In this document: positions 10,500 through 19,560 of the stretch, one piece after another
How the letters are laid out: every line of letters starts with the position of its first letter
How positions within the stretch are numbered: the stretch's first letter is position 1
NCBI GenBank assembly: GCA_021234155.1
Contig: JAJEKV010000046.1
Coordinates: 10,988,818-11,052,817, forward strand
Reading direction: 5' to 3'
DNA: 64,000 bases
Source: Isoetes taiwanensis
Lineage: Eukaryota > Streptophyta > Lycopodiopsida > Isoetales > Isoetaceae
Position numbers and translations under genes: made by a program
The notes under the pieces: model-generated
Seen by the model: only the letters and a program-made list of their open reading frames with translations
Databases searched by the model: none
What the model was told of the DNA's origin: nothing

Positions 10500-11797
10500 A
10501 GCTCTGCCAAGGCTGCCTGCATGACGAATGGGCAATCATGGGTTGATTGCCCTATTTGGAAGCACACGAAACAAAGCTTCTTCTCAATACATTCTGTCTC
10601 TTCTCTTTTCGTCGGTTTGTCTAGAATACGCTTTAACATGCTGCCCCACGATGCATATTGCGGCTTACGGTCCCCAAAGTTCTTACCACGAGCTCTTCCA
10701 TCTTCTTTGGGGGCCTCGATGGCGTAGTTCTTTGATTGCTTACTCTGTTCTTTGCCCTTGGTAATGTGCAGATTGACTTTCCTTTGAAGGCCGATTGTCT
10801 CTCATCTGGCGTTCTTTGGAGCTTCTTCCAAACTTATGGCTTTATCTCGGCCGCCCAGCGACTTAGGGTTGATTGCTTTCGGACTAGCCTTTTGATATTC
10901 TTTGTTCAATCCCTCAATGTAAGTTTTATTTGCTTGCCTTTCAGGCACTCCAGGAACATGAAGTCTAAGTCGCATAAATTCCTCGTATACTTTGGCCCGA
11001 CAATGTACCACGGTTCAATCTATAGAGGCTATTTGGATCTGCACCGCTAGTATGTGACCTAGGCACATAATGTCTGCTAAAAGCCTTCTTTGAAGGTCTT
11101 GAATACAAGAATGTTCCTTTTGAGCTTGTTGGACTTCGCATAGCCTTTCCACCGATTCTAGCTGCCCTATCAAGTTTGCTGTAGCAACCTTCCCTATGTC
11201 CTTATCCTTCATGCCATAAGAGTTGCCGAACTCTTCCATCTCGTCAAGCCGGGCTTCGCCTCCATACGACCTGTCCTTCCCGAGAACTGACCCAACTTCC
11301 TAGTCTTCCACACATTGCTCATAGCAGCATCAACTTTCTTTTGATAATCATCTTCCTTCCTTGCCACGGCTCTTACGTGGAGTGTCGGACTCACTTTCGA
11401 GCTAGAGCTGTCATGGTATGCGAAGTGTCGATGAGTTGGAGCTAGGTGGTGTTGGACTCCTTGTTTCTCCTTTTTCCTCTTCACGTCTCGACATTCCCTT
11501 GATTGTCCTGCCCCTCTGCTATGGACCTTCCTCGATGCCTTCTTTGAGGTAGCGGTGGAGGTGGTGGTGGAGCGGTGCATATTCTTGGGCATTCATCAAT
11601 GGGGTGGCCCGGTGGATCAGGTGATGCATCGGTTCCTCATCATCCGGGCCGAGCCTTGCGTTGATTGCTTCCGCGTCATATCGATCGTTGTTGTCATCTT
11701 GATCCGTCCAAATAGGTTTACGGGTACCCCTTGGTGGTGTCGGCCTTGACCTTGGGAACTGAGCTGTGTTCCTTTTGCTGCAAGGATTAATCATCAA
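10500..11797 (-). pseudogene. Gag (element D)
   Basis: The - strand carries YEEFMRLRLHVPGVPERQANKTYIEGLNKEYQ, a Ty3 gag pattern, at about 11.0-10.85 kb. It is preceded by a low-complexity N-terminal region (11,797-11,209) rich in His, Pro and Arg. A degenerate zinc knuckle with CFVC and THDC is seen at about 10.57-10.53 kb. Gag forms the particle and binds RNA. Frameshifts divide it into at least four pieces. Confidence 0.6.
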
Positions 11798-12092
11798 TGC
11801 TTGTTATTAAGTTACGGTATTGATTTTTGCTTACAATTAAATTGTTTGTTAGGTACAAAAGAAATCATATGAAAATTCCACTTACAAGTCAAGATCATGG
11901 TAAGACATTAATTAGTATTTAGAAATACATTTCATGAGTTACATGATAATAGCGAAAAGAGAGTTACAATACACTTTAATTAATTAACAAAACAAGTCTT
12001 CCATCAACGATGTCGCTTGAAGAAGTTCTTGATTTTCTTGAATCCTGTGCCCTTGCCCATGTTACCGCGGGATTACGGCGCCCGATCCTCCC

Positions 12093-13518
12093 TCAATGCT
12101 CTTGCCACTGTGGTCTTTGGGAGTTCAGTGCGATTGCCACCACTTGCGACAAGTCGCATCCCGAGGTGGCCCCTTGAAGTCGAGGGGCATGAAGGGCTAC
12201 AAATCTTTTGAAGAGAATCACATGGTCCATCCCGAAATCTATCCTGGCGTGGTGTCCAAAGCCTGAGAGTGCTATGAGGAGCGCCACGGATTCTTCACCC
12301 CTTGGGCTGAACTCCTTGTGGAAGACTATCATCTGTCCTTGGCTAAGGGCCGGAAGATAGTACCGAAAGTGATTTTACCCCCAATGCGGCCCGTGGCTCC
12401 CGTACTCTTCCCTTGAGCCGCCTCGCCGAACACATCTATTGCGGTAAGATCTTCGTGGTCTCTCCACATAGTTGTTGCGTTCTCCAAATTGATGCTGCTA
12501 GATGATTCACGCATGCTCATGGAGCGCACCGGTCGGCTTGAGCTTGGGCCTCTTCCCGGCTTGTACAACACGCTTTGGATCTCACGGAATTCCTCTTACG
12601 GAATGTCGGGTTCTTCTTTGTTGGAACATCTGCCTTATCGTTGGTATGCACAGATGTCCGACATAGTTTCCCTAGCGTAGGAGTGTCGATCTCGGCTACC
12701 TCCCGTGGAATCTCTTGGTAGGAGTAGTCGATGAAGTCACTACCCTGCTCTTGTGCCATAAGGCTTAGGAGCTCATCGATCCTGAGGCCCTCCTCTCGAC
12801 AATAGGGAAGATTGAGGATATCGGTGGCGAATATATACTCCTCGCCGTCGATGATCACCGGGGTGAGGGCCGTGATACCCATTGGTGGCTCGAAATCCCG
12901 CCTTAGTGCTTCCTGTTGTTGAGCTAGACGCCTCTCCATCCTTCTTGCCTCCCTCATCTCCCAACTTGGGTTCTCTTCCTCCTCCTCTTCGTAATCTGCT
13001 CAATGCACGCAACATAGGTGCCCGATGTGGAGCCGTAATGCTCGTCTGCCAGTAGTCTCGATCTCATGGATGCTTATCTGGGCTGCCCGAGTGTCGAGAG
13101 GTGCCAAATCCAAAGGTTGAATTGACGGCTCCCCCGGTTGGTTAACTGCCCTATACTGCATGAACAATGCTAAGGCTGCTTGGCTTGAGAGGTACCTATG
13201 CCTATGATGCTTACAGGTCATGTAGTCTGGCATGTTTCTGGTTCTATCCCACAGCTTGTTCTTGCCCCTGGATCCCCCACCTATGGCTTGAGCAAGAGAG
13301 TCTAGAGAAACCCATTTCCCTCCCCTAGGTGGCAAGCTAACTTCCGAGGGCGTAATTTTGCGATCATATTGGCAAATGATGTCAGTGTAGTAAGGAGTTC
13401 TGGTCAAAGTGGCATGAAGATCAAAGAGATGATCGAAGACATGAAAGGCTTGCTCCGCAGGGAGTTCACGGATGTGATTAGAGTCATTGTACCATCTAAC
13501 AAAGCTTGATGGCGCCAT
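12093..13518 (-). pseudogene. Unknown ORF between H3-like ORF and gag in element D
   Basis: I do not recognise this protein. From ATG at 13,518 (MAPSSFVRWYNDSN) the frame stays open to a TGA at 13,000, then continues in the same frame through ADYEEEEEENPSW and a basic coiled-coil-like stretch (EARRMERRLAQQQEAL) to about 12,520. A shifted frame then carries FRYYLPALSQGQMIVFHKEFSPRG to about 12,100. Read together it would be about 450 residues: a globular N-terminal part, an acidic/basic middle and a second globular part. ATG 13,518 was chosen because a TATA-like box lies about 110 bases upstream, although the frame is open further up. It may be an extra retrotransposon protein or captured host sequence. 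Confidence 0.5.
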
Positions 13519-13626
13519 TGAGCAGAGGTGGCTATAAAAATGGCTGATGGAAATAAGCAAAGGCCTAGGAAATCGCCAAAGGGGCTGAGAGCAGTTCTGA
13601 TGGGGAGAAAATAACAAATGAGGGCC

Positions 13627-13635
13627 CTTTTTATA
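13627..13635 (-). promoter_or_regulatory. TATA-like box upstream of the unknown ORF
   Basis: The - strand reads CTATAAAAAGGGCCC about 110 bases before ATG 13,518, followed by a C/T-rich leader. This is a typical plant core promoter arrangement. It suggests the ORF has its own promoter and does not depend only on the LTR, which is inference. Confidence 0.45.
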
Positions 13636-13811
13636 GATTAGGGGGGTGCCTCGGGTTCTGTGCACAAAGGTTCTTGGTGGGGCAGACTTCGAGTCTATGG
13701 CCATGGTTGTCCAAATGAGCTACCATGAAGTACAATTCTAGACAAAGCAAAGCAAGAAACACTACATGAGAGTTTGTTGGGTCAAAATTGGTCAACTTAG
13801 GCAAAATTGGG

Positions 13812-14096
13812 CGAAATCGGGTGGCGTCGCGAGAAATAGCTCTGCGTCGAGGGGGCCAGATGAGCGGGTTTTTAAGCGATGCGACCCGGTTTCGGGTCAT
13901 TTCTATTCCTATGAAAGGTTTTTGGGAATTTAAACATCCTAACATGACTTTTCAGCATGCTTCTAACCTAACTAGCAACTTTTCTTACTTAAATTGGACA
14001 CGTATTAGTATCAAAGTGCCGAAATCGGGTGGCGTCGCGAGAAATAGCTCTGCGTCGAGGGCGCAGATAGGTTTTTCGCGATGCGACCCGGTTTCG
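13812..14096 (-). repeat. Two direct copies of an 80-nt hairpin-forming repeat
   Basis: Copies lie at 13,812-13,894 and 14,020-14,096. Each begins with CGAAATCGGGTGGCGTCGCG and ends with GCGATGCGACCCGGTTTCG on the + strand, which pair with each other as an imperfect stem of about 18 bp. The second copy has an inner stem TCTGCG...CGCAGA; in the first copy the inner part has changed. They lie in the gap between the H3-like ORF and the unknown ORF. No protein is predicted across them. Confidence 0.75.
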
Positions 14097-14304
14097 TCAG
14101 TTTGGCAATTTTTTGACTAATTAAGCTAGGGTTTCTAACTAATTAATTTTTCTTTCAACATTCCAATTTCAATGGTCAAAACTAAAGTAAAATTTGAGCT
14201 ACTTAAACACATTTTCATACAAGAATTAAGGTCAGTTTACCACAAAATTTTGTATTTATGGGAAAAACTTAATAATTACATTAATTTTAGACAAAACTGC
14301 ATCT

Positions 14305-15398
14305 TCAAGGGTATTCCTTGCGGATGCGACGCGCCAAGTGTATGTCCTTGGGCATCAAGGTCACCCTCTTCGCGTGGATCGCGCAGAGGTTCCCTTCCTC
14401 GAACAACTGGGTGAGCTCGGCCTCAGCGGCCACCTGCAGCACCCGAGTTGTGAGCGACGTCACCCTGTAGTCGGTGACGAACTCCTGCATCACCTCCCGC
14501 ATGAGCCGCTCGAACGGTGCCTTCCTAATCAGGAGATTAGTGCACTGTTGAAAGTGCTTAATCTCCCGGAAGACACGGGAGTGTATCGAATTAGGCCCGT
14601 GATGGACCTTCTTCGGCTTCTCCGGTGGTGGTGGCGGTGGCTTGGGCTGGTTCTTCTTGGGTCGGCCCCCCTCCACATAGCGCTCCACATTCTGGCGACA
14701 GTACCAGTCATTATACCTCGTCCATCCAGCGAGGTATTCTGAAATGCATGCTTGAAGGCGGCGTTTGAAGAGTCTGTCCTCCTTCAAGGCGAAGGATCGC
14801 TCACCTGCCTTCTACTTCTTGACCACCTTAGGTGGCTTGGGCCACTTTGGGTAAGGTGGTCTAGCGTCGGGGTTTGAGGGTTCCCCGGCGCGCTCGTCCT
14901 CCTCGTTTTCTTCCTCTTCGACCTCCTCTTCTACCTCCTCCCGCTGCGGTTCTTCAATAACGACGGTCTTGCGAGGCCGGTCGTTCCTTCTCTTCGTTCT
15001 TCTCTCCTGCTCCCTCAGCTCCCGTTCTCTCTCCCTCTTCTTCCTTGCGGCCCTCTCTTCTGGCCACTCCGTAACCTTCTCCTTGCCCTTCTTCTTGGGC
15101 ACCGAAGGGCCTGCCTCTTCAACTTGCTCTTCAACCTGCTCTTCCACCTCGGTGTCCGAAGGCCAGTGGCCGGGATTCTCGGTTCTCACGGGTGCTGGCG
15201 ATGAAGAGCTACTGCTAGGTGCGTCCTCCTCAGCGTCATGTAGGTTGCGTCGCTGCTGCTGGAGGGAAACTCCTCTTCCCCCTTCTTAGGTCGGAGGTGC
15301 TCCGGGATTTTCTTCGTATGGCGTCCCGCTGCTACCTGCGCCATCGAGAGCGTGGGTTGCTCGCCGAACTTCCTAGCTGTCTGTTTGGTGCGAGCCAT
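14305..15398 (-). pseudogene. Divergent histone H3-like ORF with long charged linker, inside element D
   Basis: ATG 15,398 starts MARTKQTARK, identical to the first nine residues of mature histone H3, including K4 and K9. Residue 10 is Phe, not Ser, and the rest of the tail differs. After a frameshift around 15.2-15.3 kb the frame runs through a Ser run, a KR-rich stretch, a long Glu-rich stretch and a Pro run. A single in-frame TAG at 14,812 lies before a complete H3 core: [20 protein letters not shown] (alpha-N), [38 protein letters not shown] and [12 protein letters not shown], ending KEYP. The core has canonical spacing without the longer loop 1 typical of CenH3. Total length would be about 364 residues against 136 for normal H3. 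It is the first ORF after the primer site of element D. The two breaks make this copy probably inactive. Confidence 0.85.
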
Positions 15399-15485
15399 AC
15401 TTGACGGTGGGGAAAACAGATGACGTAAGGCTGATCAAGAGAGATAGGGTGGAGGAAAGTTTGGAGGGAAAAATGAGGTGTCAGG

Positions 15486-15498
15486 GATATTTAAAGAG
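15486..15498 (-). promoter_or_regulatory. TATA-like box upstream of the H3-like ORF
   Basis: The - strand reads CTCTTTAAATATCCCTG about 95 bases before ATG 15,398, followed by a C/T-rich leader. Position and context match a plant TATA box. The unknown ORF downstream has a similar box at a similar distance from its ATG. Confidence 0.45.
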
Positions 15499-15950
15499 GA
15501 GGGTCCCTGAGAATATTCTCCTACCATTAATAGGCCTACTTATTAGCCCCCTTTATTAATTACACCATAGTACCCTTATTATTAATATATGTTTAATTTC
15601 TAATACATATACTAAAATTCGTATTATACCTTTAGAATTTCAAATTTCCTAATAGTTTGAAGTATTAATTATGGATTTGCGCCATTTTTCACCCAGGTCT
15701 CCGATTGGCATGATTCTTCGACCCATTTTAGGTGAAATTTGATGCAGATGCATAATTTTCACTCCAATTTTACTAGAAGGTGAATTTGACTCATTCACTT
15801 CTTAACCTAATTTCGGACCCACTACCTAGGAGAAAAATTTTCCCCTATTTCCGAGGTTCGATGGTGGAAATTTCTATTTCTCACCCCTATAGGCTTGTTA
15901 GACTACTTTCATGGTTATGGTCAGTGCTAGTTCTTGGTCAACCAAGAACA
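15499..15950 (-). other. AT-rich leader between primer site and H3-like ORF, no gene seen
   Basis: About 450 bases without an ORF of note. The part nearest the H3-like ORF is AT-rich (TATTAATATATG-type sequence); the rest is unremarkable. It corresponds to the 5' untranslated internal region of element D. Confidence 0.5.
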
Positions 15951-15964
15951 TGGCTCTGATACCA
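15951..15964 (-). other. Primer-binding site for initiator Met tRNA (element D)
   Basis: The - strand reads TGGTATCAGAGCCA, the standard plant LTR-retrotransposon primer site complementary to the 3' end of initiator methionine tRNA. It lies one base after the end of the LTR. This fixes the element's orientation (- strand) and shows that the LTR to its right is the 5' LTR. Confidence 0.9.
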
Positions 15965-15965
15965 T

Positions 15966-17610
15966 TGTGACGCTCCCTGCTAAACATACGGCGCCCAGCC
16001 GTACACTTGGCAGGAAATCCCCCGTCCAGGCTCATCAACCGCGACGGGCCCTCGTCTATCCCCACTTTCGGAATCCTCAGAGTAGAAAGCGGAAGGGGAC
16101 ACTGAAGGTGTCTGGCGCCCTTCCCCTATGGGCTCCTATCACGCCGGAAGCATAACACGTCGAGAACTAGCAATACAATACAATATGCTACCTCGAGGGG
16201 GTAGCTCAATCGCTTATATCCATAGATGCAAAGAACATAATCATATGCCATAAAACATGAGAGGTCCTAGGTGGCTCGGAACCACTAAAGGAAGTTGACT
16301 CATTTGGATAGGCCTCAAGATAGAGCAGATCGAATCATAACAATGGCGGGGCTGGCATAAGACAATGGCTAGGGTTGACCACTCCATCCGCTCCTCCTGT
16401 GCATACTTTGCAGATGGGCTAGATCAAGGCGTGGCATGACTCTAACCTTGGGATCACGCAATCCCATGGCATCACCCATAGAGACTACTCGGGTTGCATC
16501 TCCCGGGTAGGACGAGGTAGGAAGGGTTGCATCTCCCCTTCCCGGGGTCTAGAGGCTCCACGGGCGGCTAGAGAATCATGGCGGCACACGATTCGTACCC
16601 AACTGAACCCCCCAAAACAAGAGCCAAGCTGACACTTGCAACTCTTGAGAGGCAGGGCGACACCATTGCCCCAGGAGGTGTGGGACCCATGCTCGGCCCA
16701 CGAAGTGGACCGACCATAAGCCCTAGCCCTTGTGGGATCCCCCGAAGCCCCCACTCGGCAGGGATCCACCCCCCATCTTGCCTCTAGCCCCGTTGTGTGG
16801 TGCTGAGTCACATCATAGCTTCCATAGCCCGGTGGGTTCCTATGCACAGGCCGCAACTAATAGGAACTAAGGGATCTACACTAGGAGCATACTACATATG
16901 GCCCTAGGTCTCTACCCCCCTTCCCCATACAAGAGGAGCAGCATGATCAACCCATATCACATATATCACATCATGATCAATACCAACATCATATGAACAT
17001 CTTAACCTAATCATACATAGCTAACTAACAGTTAGGGTTCCTTGGTTAGGGTTCAAGATGTTCAACAAAGGATCTAGGGTGGCTCTACTCTAGATACGAA
17101 TCACTAACCCATCACGGAGGGCTATCTTCGGATGACTAACATGAACTCTACTCAACCTACCTCCTCGAGGCGCTTCCTCCCATTCTGGCGTCTCCATGCT
17201 CCTCGGCGTGGTTGAAGGTTTGCTCCCTCACGATCATACACACCTTCCGAGGGCTGCTCGGCTAGATTATGACGAGCGGTGCTTTCAAAGCGGGGTTTCG
17301 GGCACGTGGATGAGAGTTCAGGTGCTAGGTCAGAGAAAAGGGTCTAGGGTTAGGGTTAGAGCTCATATAGGTGTGGGTCCACGTGGGATGCCACGTGGCA
17401 CCACTAAGATGAGGCCGTGTGGCGGTTGCCCAATAGGATAAGGCCATGTGGAAATGGGCCTTATCCTAAGGTTATCTAAGTTAAACGATTAACTTAGATG
17501 TGCACCCCTTGCCACTTATCCAAGGCATACAAGGCTACCTAGGTAGACTTGTATGGTGGCGGGTCCAGGAATATACGTATTTATGGCGTATATTCCCTTG
17601 GAACGTCACA
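15966..17610 (-). repeat. 5' LTR of element D
   Basis: On the - strand it starts TGTGACGTTCC at 17,610 and ends GGAGCGTCACA at 15,966. These are terminal inverted repeats matching at 10 of 11 positions, with the TG...CA ends expected of an LTR. The end abuts the primer-binding site after one base. Length is 1,645 bp. No matching 3' LTR was found in the window, so LTR-LTR age cannot be estimated. ACTAA at 17,611-17,615 would be the outer flank. Confidence 0.82.
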
Positions 17611-18130
17611 ACTAAGCAAGCTAAGAAGCTAGGTAGACAACTAGACGAGCCAACTAAACAAGCTAAGAGACTAGGGAGGAAAACTAAAAGCACAAGAGAG
17701 AAAAGATGGAAACGCTCAAGAAAAAGGCCAATCTAAACAAGTAGAAACTAAAGTAATATATAGAAGAACAAAAAGGTGCAAGCAAAAAAAGTTCCGAGCT
17801 ATTTTCGTCTTTCCAAGAATGATGGTTCTATATTGCCATGGAACTATTGCATTCCTACCTTCAAGGCTGCAAAATTATCCATTTTAAGTGAAACATATTG
17901 AGAAATACCAGTTAAGTTTATCTCCACAAAACAACTATGTTTTAAATTGATGCATGAATTGTGCGTATAACTTGTCAACCAACTCACCTTAAGGTGGGTG
18001 TTAAAAAGGGTCTTGTAAATGCTCGCATAACTTGTCAACCAACTCACTGCTGCCATGCTATAGCACATATTGATATATTTATGCCTGCTTATTGATTTGA
18101 GCATTGGAATACAAGCAATACAGATTTGAA
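17611..18130. other. Unassigned stretch, purine-rich, no gene seen
   Basis: The first 230 bases are a degenerate A/G-rich run with recurring AAGCTAAGA-like words. At about 17,960 and 18,027 a 23-base phrase around CATAACTTGTCAACCAACTCAC is repeated, with a CACCTTAAGGTG palindrome after the first. I see no coding sequence. Confidence 0.5.
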
Positions 18131-19560
18131 GATTTTCATCCCTAAAGGTCGCAAGTAGACACTTGCTTGAAGAGCCAAGGAGAGGACATTCATTGAAGAT
18201 CACACAAGCAAGCAAGGGAAGAAGATTCAAGCAAAGCAATTTGAAGATTGGAAGACCCCTCAAGTTGACTTGATATGTGGTTTACTTTGAGTTCTTGGCA
18301 TGAGCACTATTTCACATGGTTCATCTCTAGAGTTCATCACCTTATTCCTACTCAAAACATCCTATTTGCCTAATATTCCATGTCTCACCTTCATATCCCA
18401 TAGCAAATTTGGAAAATAGCCTTTTCTCTAGTCAAAACATATCATTCATGCACCGTTCACACTTCACACACTTATCATGCCACCACCATCTTGAAGAAGC
18501 AAAAAATTCTACTCAATTTAGCCTCCCCCATAATCTAAGGTCATGTTCCCTCTCTAGAAGTCAAAGTGGAGAGAGAAAGTGCATAAATTCCAAAGGGAAG
18601 CATGAAAAAGTCAAACAATCAAGTTATTGCATAAAAGTTGCAAGTTAATGTGCACTAGTGTCAAATTGGTCCATGTCACCACCCAAAATTGCCAACATCA
18701 CCATCCACATAATCAGCATTGCCATGTCATCACACACATGTCACCCTTCTTGAAAATTCATTCTTTCAAAAAATTGACCTAAGTAAAGTCATTTAGACTT
18801 TTAAGGGGACATGTCATCATGCCACATCATCACTAATGCCTCTACATCATCACACACGTGTCACACACATCATTTCCACCTCATCAAAAGTTTTGACTAG
18901 AAAAAAGACATTTTGCCAACTAGTTTGACACATCATTATCCCATATTGCTATGTCACCCCCCATTTGCCAACTCACCATGCCAACTTGCCTTTTGAGCTA
19001 AAAAGCCAAATATTCATTTTGCAAAAAAGATTCCTCCACTTCATAGAGCATCAAAAAAGATTTCATGTGCAAAAAAAGAATTTTCAAAAAATACTTCATA
19101 TTGACCTTTATTTTAAAGTTCTTGGGAATCGTGCCAAGGTTCAAGAAATAAAAAAAAAATTCCTATCTACCCCGTGGGCCGAAGTCACTCATCCCATCCA
19201 GTCTCCCCCACCACATAGTGCCTCCGGGCATGTGAGCTGGCAATGGGCCAGACATCACGTGGAGACAACAAGTAAATCTTGATAATACACATCAGCTTAT
19301 TCCTTATATACCCGAGCTGCCAGAACCTGAAATGCCTGTGGGATATTTGGCTTCAAAATCTCAAAAACCCTAAAACTCTGTCAGGTCTCAGCGAATTAGC
19401 CACCTAATCATTGCCAAATACTCCCAAATTGAGCTGACGCATGCCAAGAACACTCAAATTAAAAAAAAAAAACTAGCAAAAAGGCACGCCAGAGGCCATA
19501 GAAAATATAGGCGCATGAAAATTAGGGCAAGGTAATTGGATAGGAAAAGATAATTGAATT
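18130..19560 (+). repeat. LTR-like fragment related to the 3.5-6.8 kb block
   Basis: The order of recognisable segments matches 4.74-5.76 kb: a GAAGACCCC segment near the left, repeated TCATCACACA-type stretches, a TTCCTATCTACCCC segment, a CACGTGG-type motif, CTTATATACCC and then GTGGGATATTTGG with AAAACCCTAAA. Identity looks modest. No internal retrotransposon region is attached on either side, so it may be a solo or truncated LTR. Confidence 0.45.

Larger units (their letters stand above)
7018..17610 (-). mobile_element. Chromovirus-type Ty3/gypsy element D with extra ORFs; 3' LTR not found
   Basis: Reading on the - strand: 5' LTR (17,610-15,966), initiator-Met tRNA primer site (15,964-15,951), leader, H3-like ORF, paired hairpin repeats, an unknown ORF, gag, protease, reverse transcriptase, RNase H, integrase and chromodomain remnant. 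The usual Ty3 gene order and the chromodomain place it in the chromoviruses. No second LTR copy is seen left of 7,018, so the 3' end is truncated or rearranged. All pol domains carry frameshifts. The two ORFs between primer site and gag are unusual. Assignment of the LTR to this element rests on matching orientation and adjacency. Confidence 0.72.

Noticed and set aside
13788-14120. + strand ORF of 110 codons
   Set aside because: It runs through the two hairpin repeats and repeats its own peptide because of them. No independent support.
14305-14787. Centromeric H3 (CenH3) identity for the histone core
   Set aside because: Loop 1 has the same length as canonical H3 and the start of the tail is canonical. 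CenH3 usually has a longer loop 1 and a divergent tail. A tree would settle it.
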